Positions 1 to 7,841 of a stretch of DNA of 64,000 bases are shown piece after piece; the first letter of the stretch is position 1, and each line of letters opens with the position of its first letter. The stretch comes from Motiliproteus sp036960175 (GTDB lineage Bacteria; Pseudomonadota; Gammaproteobacteria; Pseudomonadales; Balneatricaceae), in the NCBI GenBank assembly GCA_036960175.1, contig JBALWH010000007.1:1-64000 (forward strand), read 5' to 3'. The notes beneath the pieces are model-generated. The model was not told the origin of the DNA and ran no database searches. It worked only from the letters and a program-made list of their open reading frames with translations. Position numbers and translations under genes: made by a program.

Positions 1-385
1 TCGCACAGTGCCTATCGCGTTCAAATTAAAAGTGACGGCTAATCCTGAGGACATGCGACCGATACTGCAGCTAATACGGGATATGCAGTTTGATGGTGTG
101 ATCGCAGCGGAAGATGGCGGTAAATCGGCGCAACGCTTGAGCAGTAAGGACTCTCCTCAACGACAGCAACTGCAACAGCAGATTTGTGAACGAATTGGCT
201 ATCTCAAGCAGCAACTGGGGGGGCAGGTCGATCTGATCTCGGTAGGGGCAATTGCGGATGTGGCCGAGGCCCATATGCGCCTGCAAGCAGGAGCCGCATT
301 GGTGCAGGTGCATAATGCGCTGGTGTATCGCGGGCCGTTATTGTTTCGGGAGTTAAAACAGCATTGTGTACATGCCAATTCGTGA
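1..385 (+). CDS. Dihydroorotate dehydrogenase-like protein, C-terminal part (5' end outside window)
   Basis: The frame is open from the left edge (first whole codon at 2) and stops at 383-385, so only about 127 C-terminal residues are seen. The tail AGAALVQVHNALVYRGP resembles the FMN-barrel end of class 2 dihydroorotate dehydrogenases, where an AGASLVQ..T.L.Y.GP stretch closes the phosphate-binding site. The preceding ISVGAI stands where the family has GVGGI. The NTT segment usually present after the VIA strand is replaced by AEDGGKSAQ, so the copy is divergent and may not be the housekeeping PyrD. No other pyrimidine gene is next to it. Known: PyrD oxidises dihydroorotate with quinone at the inner membrane. 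Function here is inferred from the C-terminal half only. Confidence 0.55.
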   Translation, partial: RTVPIAFKLKVTANPEDMRPILQLIRDMQFDGVIAAEDGGKSAQRLSSKDSPQRQQLQQQICERIGYLKQQLGGQVDLISVGAIADVAEAHMRLQAGAALVQVHNALVYRGPLLFRELKQHCVHANS

Positions 386-437
386 CTAACTTTAGAGATA
401 GCATCCTTCCAGGTTTTGCGATGCGCGGGAGCTTATT

Positions 438-1577
438 GTGATTGAGCGCGTAAAAATAGGTTGTTCGGCAGCAAAGCAGCCGCAGCAGGCTATTATGGAA
501 TTGAAACAGCAGTTGGACCAGCCAGATTTGGGCCTGGTGCTGGTGTTCTTTTCGATTGATTACGATCTCCCTGCCATTGCTGCAGAGCTAGAAAGTGCCT
601 TTGCTGGCGTTACTGTGGTTGGTTGCACAACAGCCGGAGAAATAGGCCCGCTTGGCTATAGTCGTGGCAGTATCAGTGGTATTTCTTTTCCGGCAGCTGA
701 TTTTTCAGCCAGTGTCGGACTCTTTTCTAGGCTGCAGGACTTGTCATTGGGGACATGGAGGCAATCCGCCGCCCGGCTTCATGGTAAGCATAACCAGCGT
801 TATCAGTTGATCGATGATGATGGCACCTTTGGTCTGCTGTTGGTGGACGGGATGTCTATCAGAGAGGAGCCGCTGGTGCGAATGGTCACTAGTGTCATGT
901 CTCACATCCCTATCATCGGTGGTTCTGCCGGAGATGATCTGCACTTTGAGAGCACCTATGTTTTGCATCAGGGAAAGCTATACGCGGATAGTGCGCTACT
1001 GATTCTTATCACAACAGCATTGCCTTTTAAGGCGTTTAAAGCCCAGCATTTCGTCTCCACTGACCAGCGCATGGTGGTGACGGCAGCGTTACCAGAGCAG
1101 CGTATCGTCACCGAAATCAACGGTCGGCTTGCCGGTCCCGAGTATGCTCGCCTGTTGGGGGTGGATGCTCAGCAGCTGACGCCAATGGTGTTTGCAGCCC
1201 ATCCGGTGGTGGTGAAAATGGGTGATTCGGAATATGTTCGGTCAATCCAAAAGGTAAATGACGACGGTAGTTTGACATTCTTCTGCGCCATCGATGTGGG
1301 CATCGTCTTGCGCATCGCTTCCGGGGTGGATCTGGTGACCAATCTCAGTAATACCTTTAAGGGCTTAAAGGAAACGCTGGGGCCTGCTCAGGCCATGATT
1401 ACCTGTGACTGTATTTTGCGACGCTTGGAAATTGAGCAAAAGGGGTTATCAGAGCAAGTGTCGGAGTTGTTGAAAGAAAACCGCAGTATCGGTTTTAGTA
1501 CCTATGGCGAGCAGATTGACGGCATTCATGTGAATCAGACCTGTACTGGGATAGTGATTGGATATGAGCGTGACTGA
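438..1577 (+). CDS. FIST domain sensory protein (FIST N + FIST C)
   Basis: This 379-residue soluble protein has no signal peptide or membrane segment. It carries the FIST signature: VVGCTTAGEI near residues 60-69, GGSAGDDL near 161-168, and a C-terminal FIST_C part with CDCILRRLE and IGFSTYGEQ. FIST domains are thought to bind small ligands for signalling proteins. The start is a GTG preceded by gggag at a good distance. The stop overlaps the start of a histidine kinase, so the two are likely co-translated as a split sensor. It is clearly paralogous to the FIST gene at 34342-35523: both share GCTTAGEI, PLGYSRGSI, AIQKVNDD-like and TYGEQ blocks. The ligand is unknown. Confidence 0.88.
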   Translation: MIERVKIGCSAAKQPQQAIMELKQQLDQPDLGLVLVFFSIDYDLPAIAAELESAFAGVTVVGCTTAGEIGPLGYSRGSISGISFPAADFSASVGLFSRLQDLSLGTWRQSAARLHGKHNQRYQLIDDDGTFGLLLVDGMSIREEPLVRMVTSVMSHIPIIGGSAGDDLHFESTYVLHQGKLYADSALLILITTALPFKAFKAQHFVSTDQRMVVTAALPEQRIVTEINGRLAGPEYARLLGVDAQQLTPMVFAAHPVVVKMGDSEYVRSIQKVNDDGSLTFFCAIDVGIVLRIASGVDLVTNLSNTFKGLKETLGPAQAMITCDCILRRLEIEQKGLSEQVSELLKENRSIGFSTYGEQIDGIHVNQTCTGIVIGYERD

Positions 1578-2595
1578 TTTGATTCCCGAGATTCAGGATA
1601 GCGGTAATCCAGAGCAGCTGAGGGCTGAAGTCGAGCGGCTGAATCACATCATTAGTATCTTGATGGATCAGGCAGAGCGCGGGATAAATGCTGATTCCAG
1701 CGATTTTTCCTTATTCCAGACCACCATCATGTTGGAAGATAAGGTTCGCCAACGTACCGCAGAATTGCAGCAGGCATTGCTGCAGCTGGATGACACCAAT
1801 GTTGTGTTAGAGCAGTCATTGCAAACCCTGCACCAGACTCAGCAGCAGCTGATCGAGTCGGAGAAGATGGCTGCCCTTGGTCACTTGGTGGCCGGTGTCG
1901 CTCATGAAATCAATACTCCTGTGGGGGTGAGTGTCACCGCGACCTCGCATCTGTGTGATCGCACCCGCGATATTGAGGTTGAGGTTTCCGGTGGTAATCT
2001 TACCCGGGCAGCAATGGCCCAGTACATGAGTGAAATGGCAGAAGGTTGCGGGTTGATCCTAACTAACCTGATGCGAGCTAATGATCTGATCCAGCGCTTT
2101 AAACAAACGGCTGTGGATCAGGCGACCCATGAAAAGCGCAAATTTGAGCTGGGGGCGTTGATCGGGGATATCTGTGGCAGTCTGGCGCCAAGGCTGCGGG
2201 AACAACATGTCTCTGTTGATTTAAAACTCGAACATCCCGTGCAGATAAACAGCTACCCCGGTGTTATCGGGCAGATCATCACGAATCTGGTCGTTAATTC
2301 GCTGGACCATGCATTTGATGGGGGCGTCGGGGGTCGTATCAGCATTGCCCTTTATCCAGAGCCTGGGCAGGTGGTCTTAATTTTTTCAGATAATGGTACA
2401 GGTATACGTGAAGATGTTACCGGTCATATCTTCGAGCCTTTCTACACCACTCGTCGCGGGGAGGGAGGTACGGGGCTGGGTCTGCATATTTCATACAACC
2501 TGAGTACGGAAATTCTGGGAGGAACCCTGGAGTGTATCGAGAGTCCCGCTTCAGGTGCTCATTTTAGACTTTCTTTTCCGGTAGAAACCGACTGA
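1564..2595 (+). CDS. Soluble sensor histidine kinase paired with FIST protein
   Basis: This kinase has 343 residues from the ATG at 1564; a TTG six bases upstream is less likely. The N-terminal 100 residues are a predicted coiled coil (Gln/Leu-rich) without membrane segments. The H-box GVAHEINTP follows with His near residue 114, then the ATPase domain with N-box NLVVNSLDHA, G1 box DNGTGI and G2 box GGTGLGLHIS. There is no receiver domain and no response regulator next to it, so the partner is elsewhere. The start lies inside the end of the FIST gene (14-base overlap). I infer that the FIST protein supplies the sensing function. The arrangement copies FIST plus ErcS' at 31.7-35.5 kb, although this kinase is shorter and lacks PAS domains. 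Confidence 0.87.
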   Translation: MSVTDLIPEIQDSGNPEQLRAEVERLNHIISILMDQAERGINADSSDFSLFQTTIMLEDKVRQRTAELQQALLQLDDTNVVLEQSLQTLHQTQQQLIESEKMAALGHLVAGVAHEINTPVGVSVTATSHLCDRTRDIEVEVSGGNLTRAAMAQYMSEMAEGCGLILTNLMRANDLIQRFKQTAVDQATHEKRKFELGALIGDICGSLAPRLREQHVSVDLKLEHPVQINSYPGVIGQIITNLVVNSLDHAFDGGVGGRISIALYPEPGQVVLIFSDNGTGIREDVTGHIFEPFYTTRRGEGGTGLGLHISYNLSTEILGGTLECIESPASGAHFRLSFPVETD

Positions 2596-2682
2596 ACTCC
2601 CCTAACCCGGATTGTTCACAAAGGCGCTAGAGATTAGACCTGAGCCCAGATTCTATCAGGGGAACACAGAAATATTAGAAAG

Positions 2683-2757
2683 GCACACTATGTAACGGCC
2701 AAACGCTGCTCGGTTTTCTGAATCATCTGGCTAATCAAAAAAAGATTCATAGTGTGC
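2683..2757. repeat. Inverted repeat in the 525-base gap before the porin
   Basis: The gap 2596-3120 has no supportable gene. It contains a perfect 10-base inverted repeat, gcacactatg at 2683-2692 and catagtgtgc at 2748-2757. A second complementary pair lies close by: ggccaaa at 2697-2703 and tttggcc at 2766-2772. They could be operator half-sites or arms of a leader structure for the porin. No U-run follows, so a terminator for the kinase gene is unlikely. Confidence 0.45.
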
Positions 2758-3120
2758 GGAATTATTTTGGCCTTTATGTGGTCTGTTTATTCTGCACGAT
2801 TAAGTTACAGGTAACTGGAGGGTTTTTGACCTGAAGCAGTTACAGCCAGCTGAAGAGTCATTAGGCTGTAACCCTCTGGATGTATTGTTGCTGATATCTT
2901 GATTAGCGAGTAAAAACAGTGGCTTTAGTCCTACTTCTGGACTAGTTCTTCGGTCTATTCTCCTTCCCCTCTTCTTGACCCCTGTTCTAAATACCTAAAA
3001 GTATCATGGTTATAAAGTTGGCCTAAAAGCCTTCCTTTGCCGGATGCCCCTTGCTGCTCTCATTCCTGATAATTGCTCCATCGATTTAAATCAAATTAAA
3101 AACCGTAATCCGGGGGCGAG

Positions 3121-4203
3121 ATGAAGAACAATAAAGTTAAGCTGTTAGCAGTTGCAGTAGCGATGGGTATTAGTGCACAAGCTAGTGCTGCTATTACGTT
3201 GTATGACAATGCAGGCACTACTTTCGCTGCAGACGGCCATATCAACGTGTTCTACACACAGACCGATGATGAAGTTACCGGTCTGGAACAGGATCGTGTT
3301 CGTATGGGGTTCTTGCCTAATTACATTGGTTTTACTACCAGTAAACAGGTTGATGGTCTAACGCTTGGCGCTCGTTCTTCGTTCTGGGTAACAATCAACG
3401 ACGGTGGCAGCAGTGCCGCTACTGATACAGCTATCGATGTTCGTCAATTCTACGGCACCGTGGATAGTGATTTTGGTCAGTTCCTGTTTGGTAAGGATTT
3501 CGGCTTGTTTGCTCGCAGCAATATCTTTAACGATGAGTTGCTGCTGGGTACGGGTTTGCCAAAGCCTCAAGGGCCTACGGTAACCTTTGGTAATATTTCT
3601 ACTGGTTATCCTTATGCCACTCCTGTTGCGCAGTTGACTTACCGTACCAATGATATCAATGGTTTTAAGCTTGCTGTGGGTATAATGGATCCTGAAAGCG
3701 GTGAAGCGGCCGTAGGTTCTGATACCAATCGCTCTGCTCGCTTTGAAGCAGAGGCAACCTATAATGGTGCGTTTGATGGCGGTTCCTTCGTGCTTTGGCT
3801 CAACGGTGCTTCAGGTGAATCTGCAACTGCCGGTGTTGATGCTACGGGTGTTGGTTATGGTGCGCGCGTCACTGTTGGTGGTCTGCAAGTTACCGCTTCT
3901 GGCTTTGATTCCGAAGGCATAGGTGCTCTTGCGGATGACACTCTTGTTACAGAAGATGATTCAGACGGTTACTTGTTGCAGGCCTCTTATAGCTTCGGTA
4001 ACAGCCGTATCGTTCTTTCAACAGCGGAAACAGATACCAAAGTATTTGGTGCTTCTACAGAAACCTCTAATAAGCTGGACGCTATTGCCTATTTTCACAA
4101 GATCAATGACAACCTGCAGGTCGTTGCTGAATACGATACTCAGGAAACGTCGACTGGCGCGGACATTGACCAAATCGCGGTTGGTGCAGTCCTGAGCTGG
4201 TAA
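3121..4203 (+). CDS. Outer-membrane porin (Gram-negative porin superfamily)
   Basis: This 360-residue protein has a Sec signal peptide: KNNK, a hydrophobic stretch, and a likely cut after residues AQASA near position 23. The rest alternates short polar/aromatic beta strands with Gly/Asp/Ser-rich turns and ends in VGAVLSW. The terminal aromatic residue is typical of BamA-inserted barrels. It lacks Cys, as expected. The start has a gggggcgag ribosome site. It is monocistronic, with a long upstream gap and a strong terminator at 4249-4295. Such porins give small solutes passage through the outer membrane. Substrate specificity cannot be read from the sequence, and a link to alcohol uptake would be speculative. 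Confidence 0.88.
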   Translation: MKNNKVKLLAVAVAMGISAQASAAITLYDNAGTTFAADGHINVFYTQTDDEVTGLEQDRVRMGFLPNYIGFTTSKQVDGLTLGARSSFWVTINDGGSSAATDTAIDVRQFYGTVDSDFGQFLFGKDFGLFARSNIFNDELLLGTGLPKPQGPTVTFGNISTGYPYATPVAQLTYRTNDINGFKLAVGIMDPESGEAAVGSDTNRSARFEAEATYNGAFDGGSFVLWLNGASGESATAGVDATGVGYGARVTVGGLQVTASGFDSEGIGALADDTLVTEDDSDGYLLQASYSFGNSRIVLSTAETDTKVFGASTETSNKLDAIAYFHKINDNLQVVAEYDTQETSTGADIDQIAVGAVLSW

Positions 4204-4248
4204 TCTCTTGTTGTTATAAACTGCCACCCCAAACGGGCAGTTAAACTT

Positions 4249-4295
4249 GGCCGCGACTCTGCCCCCTTCACAGACTCGCGGCCTTTCTTCGTTTT
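4249..4295 (+). terminator. Rho-independent terminator of the porin gene
   Basis: The arms ggccgcga (4249-4256) and tcgcggcc (4276-4283) pair perfectly. The stem continues through a C/C mismatch into tctg/caga, and tttcttcgtttt follows. A weaker hairpin aactgcc/ggcagtt lies just upstream at 4219-4242. Confidence 0.8.
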
Positions 4296-4377
4296 GGAAT
4301 TGATTTTTCCCGTTCTGGGATTGGTCAGTACCATCCTGATGCAAGAACAATAATCATCATCGAAAAGGATAATTCTT

Positions 4378-4650
4378 ATGCCAAAATATCTGATTGAAAG
4401 AGAAATACCGGGTGCCGGTAAGCTAACGGCGGAGGAGTTGCGGGGCATCTCTCAGACCTCCTGTGGCGTACTGGAAAATTTGGGTCCTAAAATTCAATGG
4501 CTGCATAGCTATGTGACGGGTGACAAGGTTTACTGTGTCTATATCGCGCCTAATGAAGAGAAGGTGCGTGAACATGCCTCCCAGGGCGGTTTTCCGGCCA
4601 ACAGTGTGGCTGAAATCAGCACTATTATTGATCCGACTACGGCAGAGTAG
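4378..4650 (+). CDS. DUF4242 family small protein
   Basis: This 90-residue cytoplasmic protein opens with PKYLIEREIPGAG and continues with HSYVTGDKVYCVY and EKVREHASQGGFP. This is the pattern of the DUF4242 family, whose members form ferredoxin-like dimers; one Streptomyces member has been described as nickel-binding. The start ATG has an aaaagga ribosome site at ordinary spacing. It stands alone between the porin terminator and the convergent phoH-like gene. Single Cys residues are at about 29 and 58, and His residues in HSYV and EHAS are possible metal ligands. The cellular role is not known. Confidence 0.8.
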   Translation: MPKYLIEREIPGAGKLTAEELRGISQTSCGVLENLGPKIQWLHSYVTGDKVYCVYIAPNEEKVREHASQGGFPANSVAEISTIIDPTTAE

Positions 4651-4732
4651 TGTTACTCAGCTCTAACCGGCGCTAAAAAATCAAAGTAAAAAACGGGAAC
4701 AGCAGAGAAGTCGTCGCTGTCCCCACAGTCTC

Positions 4733-5596
4733 TTAATGCATCTTCAGATCTATAGAGCGAGCCGCTGACGTAAGCTGCAGTTTTGGTGGTTGCCGTTTGT
4801 TGTTCTGGATACTGCCATCATCACCTTCGTAAGCCATTACTACTTCTTTGACGAAGTCATCGCGAACAATATCCGCCTGCACAAAGTTTTGAGCGCCCAC
4901 TGACGGACTCTGACGGAAGCGATGCACTACATCTGCCAGGCCGTTGTCTGCTCCGGCGGGCAAGTCGCACTGGCGGGTATCTCCGTTAATAATCAATTTA
5001 CAGTTGCGTCCCAGTCGCGTTAGCAGCATTTTCATCTGTCCAATGGAGGCATTCTGGCCTTCATCCATAATGATCCAGCAGTCATTGAAGGTGGTTCCTC
5101 GCATAAAGGCCAGCGGTGAGAATTCAATGCGTTTGGATTCCATCAGCCCCCGCACTTGGCCGCTACCCAGGCGCTCTTCGAGAATATCTCGGGCGGGTTG
5201 GAAATAAGGACCGATCTTATCTGCCAGTTCTCCCGGCAGAATACCGATGCGTCCTGCTTCGGTGTCGATCAGAGGCCTGACTACGATGATGCGTTCTATC
5301 TCTCTGGCTTCGAGGGCTTCACAGGCCAGAGACAGGCCAACGTAGCTTTTACCGGTACCAGCGGCACCGGTGGCAATCGCTACTTTTTTTGACTCGATCA
5401 ATGCCACAAACTGGCGTTGGGACCGATTCAGAGGGGCAAAAGGCTGGCGGTTACGGCCGCGCTGGAAATTCGCCCACAGCGGTTGCGAGTGTTCCATCTC
5501 CTGAGGATTTCGGGATAGCTGTGTGTGGTTTTTCTCCTTTCTCTTAGCCTGTTTCAGTTGCCGACGTTCTGCTCTGGATAGCTGTTGACTGGCCAT
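4733..5596 (-). CDS. PhoH family P-loop ATPase
   Basis: This 287-residue protein starts from the ATG at 5596, which has aggag seven bases upstream; a GTG two codons earlier is less likely. A basic N-terminal tail (many Arg/Lys, residues 7-25) precedes the PhoH core. The core has Walker A GAAGTGKS at 77-84, the VVRP motif, Walker B IIMDEGQN near 175 and GDTRQCDLP as sensor region. PhoH proteins are ATPases related to superfamily 1 helicase cores, linked to RNA metabolism or phosphate stress. This form, with no PIN or KH domain, resembles the short PhoH group rather than the ybeZ gene, which would sit beside ybeY. It has no ybeY neighbour and appears monocistronic. Confidence 0.9.
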   Translation of the reverse strand: MASQQLSRAERRQLKQAKRKEKNHTQLSRNPQEMEHSQPLWANFQRGRNRQPFAPLNRSQRQFVALIESKKVAIATGAAGTGKSYVGLSLACEALEAREIERIIVVRPLIDTEAGRIGILPGELADKIGPYFQPARDILEERLGSGQVRGLMESKRIEFSPLAFMRGTTFNDCWIIMDEGQNASIGQMKMLLTRLGRNCKLIINGDTRQCDLPAGADNGLADVVHRFRQSPSVGAQNFVQADIVRDDFVKEVVMAYEGDDGSIQNNKRQPPKLQLTSAARSIDLKMH

Positions 5597-5956
5597 AGGC
5601 ACTCCTGTTGGACGACTGGAAAGTAACGCGAATGAATAGCCGGGACTTAAGCCGACTGACGGAAATTAAAAGCTGAGAAATGATGAGGTTCAGGGATAAA
5701 GCGCGTGAAATATCAGAGGGGGATAGAGTTTGTCGCCGGGGGATATGGGTGGCGATTGCAGAAGCCTTGTTGATAGAGCCGAAAGGGGCTACCGTCATCT
5801 GGATCTTCGATCCTCTCGCTTGAATCCTTGCATGGCTGCTCCGCTGGAACAACCGCCTGGGTCGCGCAATTGTTGTAACTATAGACCGGATTTGTGACGA
5901 TGGTGTGAATGTTTGCGAGTCGTTGAAGGTATTTCTTATTTGGCGTGGCAGTTGTG
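5597..5956. other. Gene-free stretch upstream of phoH-like gene
   Basis: About 360 bases without a convincing reading frame. Frames on the minus strand here lack a ribosome site and have unnatural composition. It presumably holds the phoH-like promoter near its left end. I see no clear terminator or repeat. Confidence 0.4.
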
Positions 5957-6346
5957 TTATTCGCGTTCAAGCCAGCCCCGTAATGTGTTGAACACTGACT
6001 GGCTGTTTTGCCCCAGGTCGGGTACTTCCAGCCATTCGTCATCGTGGCTTTTTAGATAAACCTTGCCTCCGTCTTTTTTAATGTCAGTGATCTTTTCTTT
6101 TTCATAGATGAGAGTGCGGAAATTGTGTCTGACGGTCAGTGTTGTTTCGTTGGGTTCTATTTTTGCTCGGAAGGAGTCAATGACTGCGGCGATTGCGGCT
6201 ATAGAGAAAACGGTCATCAGCATTGTGATGATGTTTACGCCGTCTAGCCGATATAGAACGGTGGTGAAACCCACAAATAAGATCATTCCCGCTATCAATA
6301 CTGCTAGATACCCGGCCGCAGGTCGGTATGTTTTTAATTCTTTCAT
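5957..6346 (-). CDS. Small inner-membrane protein with PH-like cytoplasmic tail
   Basis: This 129-residue protein is not a named family to me. Two hydrophobic segments (about residues 13-31 and 38-56) form a hairpin in the membrane. A soluble C-terminal half follows with beta-type sequence (TTLTVRHNFRTLIYEKEKIT, then GGKVYLKSHDDEWLEVPDL). It resembles the small bacterial PH-like domains found in YdbT-type and similar membrane proteins. It is alone, on the same strand as the two small genes to its right but separated by about 145 bases. Function is unknown. Confidence 0.6.
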   Translation of the reverse strand: MKELKTYRPAAGYLAVLIAGMILFVGFTTVLYRLDGVNIITMLMTVFSIAAIAAVIDSFRAKIEPNETTLTVRHNFRTLIYEKEKITDIKKDGGKVYLKSHDDEWLEVPDLGQNSQSVFNTLRGWLERE

Positions 6347-6492
6347 CGGGGTTCCGGTAGGGGTTATTGAATCACTACAGCATCGATTAAGGATGTGGTC
6401 AGAGTAACCGGTTTTAGGCTTCTTATGGGATTACGTCAAGTTTTTGCATAGACCTTCGAATCAATATGAGTGACAGCGCTATTTAAATAGAT

Positions 6493-6897
6493 CTATTTAT
6501 TAATTTTTTGAAGCAGCAGTGTTGCCAGCTTTTCAATATGATCAAAACCGACCTGAGCCTTACGGAGGAAGTCTTCATCAAAGCGACCTTGGTCTTCCCA
6601 GTACCAGCCGTTAACACGACATTTTTTGGCTAGCTTATCTAGTTTAAGTCGATCTAGTTCCAATGCTAGGCGTGTCCAGTCCAGTGCGATTTCTGCTTCT
6701 TTGTCGTAGTTGGTGGCTTGCCCTTGATCTAGCGAGCGACAATAGATCGATGTTTTTCTAACCGCCAAAATAACTTTCTCAAGGCAGATACGTGATTCTT
6801 CTTTGCGGCTGTTACCCGCGCGGCCAAGGTTGCTGATCCATTTAATAATGTGAGTGGTAAGGGCAGATACCGCCGCTTTGCCTGTCGTTTCAATCAC
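6493..6897 (-). CDS. Hypothetical helical protein translationally coupled to Gly/Cys-rich protein
   Basis: I do not recognise the family. The frame is open up to 7029 (178 codons). The first 40 or so residues of that long version, however, are a low-complexity Ala/Val run read out of frame through the Gly/Cys repeat of the upstream gene. I therefore prefer the GTG at 6897, which overlaps the upstream stop (gtgattga) and gives about 134 residues. The product then has a helical, charged C-terminal half (ALDWTRLALELDRLKLDKLA) and NGWYWEDQGRFDED. It has no signal peptide. Pairing with the upstream gene suggests the two act together. If the long start is real, the overlap is 140 bases in two frames. 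Confidence 0.55.
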   Translation of the reverse strand: MIETTGKAAVSALTTHIIKWISNLGRAGNSRKEESRICLEKVILAVRKTSIYCRSLDQGQATNYDKEAEIALDWTRLALELDRLKLDKLAKKCRVNGWYWEDQGRFDEDFLRKAQVGFDHIEKLATLLLQKINK

Positions 6898-7525
6898 CGC
6901 CACACCCCCCACTGCAACCAGAGTCACCGCTACAACTGCTACCTCCACAGCCTGAGCTGCAACCAATATGGCCTGCGCAATAGGCATCATTGCCAGGGTT
7001 ATTGCAGTTAAGTCGGTAGTTAAAGCCATCGGGGATTTTCAATTTTGCGTCGATGGCAAATAGCAGTGGTAGCTTGCTCGGTGATTTAGGCAAGATGTTT
7101 TCACGGCCACAGGATATTTTCCAGGCGGTTTTTATTCCTTTCTGGGCCAGGGTAGGAGAGCTCATGGCCTCTGCGGGAGTGTGGTGTAAAAAACGCCCGA
7201 GGGCTTTGCTGCAAAAATGCTCATACTTGCGGGTAAATAAGATGAACTCATGCCAGGCCACATCCACTACTTGAGAAGGCATCGAGACCATCCGTTTACC
7301 GGCAATATTGCAGAGATGAAAATACTCTCTAAGGCCACGGATCACCTCGGCGGCTTGCTGCTCCGTCAGATGGGGGTATTGCTCGGCGATTTTTTGCGTC
7401 ACAGAAGCGGGAAAGCGAAAACTATCAATCAGTTTCTCACGCTTTGAAACAGCCCATTTTCTGTAAAATTTATATAAAACAAAGCCGACGATAGCTAAGG
7501 CGATTAGAGGCAATAGTGTTTCCAT
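6890..7525 (-). CDS. Membrane-anchored protein with Gly/Cys-rich C-terminal tail
   Basis: This protein has about 211 residues from the ATG at 7525; a TTG at 7537 is also possible. An N-terminal membrane anchor (LLPLIALAIVGFVLYKF) is followed by a basic region and a conserved-looking core with VDVAWHEFILFTRKYEHFC and GRFLHHTP. This core resembles the glycine-rich-domain-containing protein family found in bacteria and plants. The tail is CSSGCGGSSCSGDSGCSGGC, a run of Cys spaced by Gly/Ser, also seen in that type of protein and possibly metal-binding or a modification target. It overlaps the next gene by eight bases. The precise role is unknown. Other Cys/His residues in the core (YHLHEF-like positions) could bind metal. 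Confidence 0.7.
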   Translation of the reverse strand: METLLPLIALAIVGFVLYKFYRKWAVSKREKLIDSFRFPASVTQKIAEQYPHLTEQQAAEVIRGLREYFHLCNIAGKRMVSMPSQVVDVAWHEFILFTRKYEHFCSKALGRFLHHTPAEAMSSPTLAQKGIKTAWKISCGRENILPKSPSKLPLLFAIDAKLKIPDGFNYRLNCNNPGNDAYCAGHIGCSSGCGGSSCSGDSGCSGGCGGD

Positions 7526-7841
7526 AGGCTCAACCAAATAATTGATGATCTAGGTAAGCAAAATTATGTCGAATGCTGGCTCTTATCAATAGCACAGATC
7601 GAGAAAATAACATGTTCATCGTAATTTGAGCCGTCGTTCATGCCGGTGCACGAGAACTGTAACGTAATGTGCTCTGGGCCATCTATTTGATTGGGTTGAT
7701 TGTCTGTGCATTCAGCTGATGGGGTAGGGCATTTAACTTGAGTCGTTATTTCTAACCCCTAACAATCGGGATACTCATCTATAAACGCTGCGTATATCAG
7801 TTTCCTGACGTATAAATTCCAGACAACGGAGTCTAGTTGAT
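7526..7841. other. Gene-free intergenic stretch between divergent genes
   Basis: About 316 bases separating the Gly/Cys-rich protein (leftward) from the hydrolase-OsmC gene (rightward). It must hold both promoters. I see no reliable reading frame, terminator or obvious repeat. Confidence 0.4.

Noticed and set aside
5713..6042. 109-codon minus-strand frame overlapping the small membrane protein
   Set aside because: No family features; overlaps the better supported frame at 5957-6346.
6898..7029. Extended start of the small gene at 7029
   Set aside because: The added residues are a low-complexity out-of-frame reading of the Gly/Cys repeat; the coupled GTG at 6897 is more natural.
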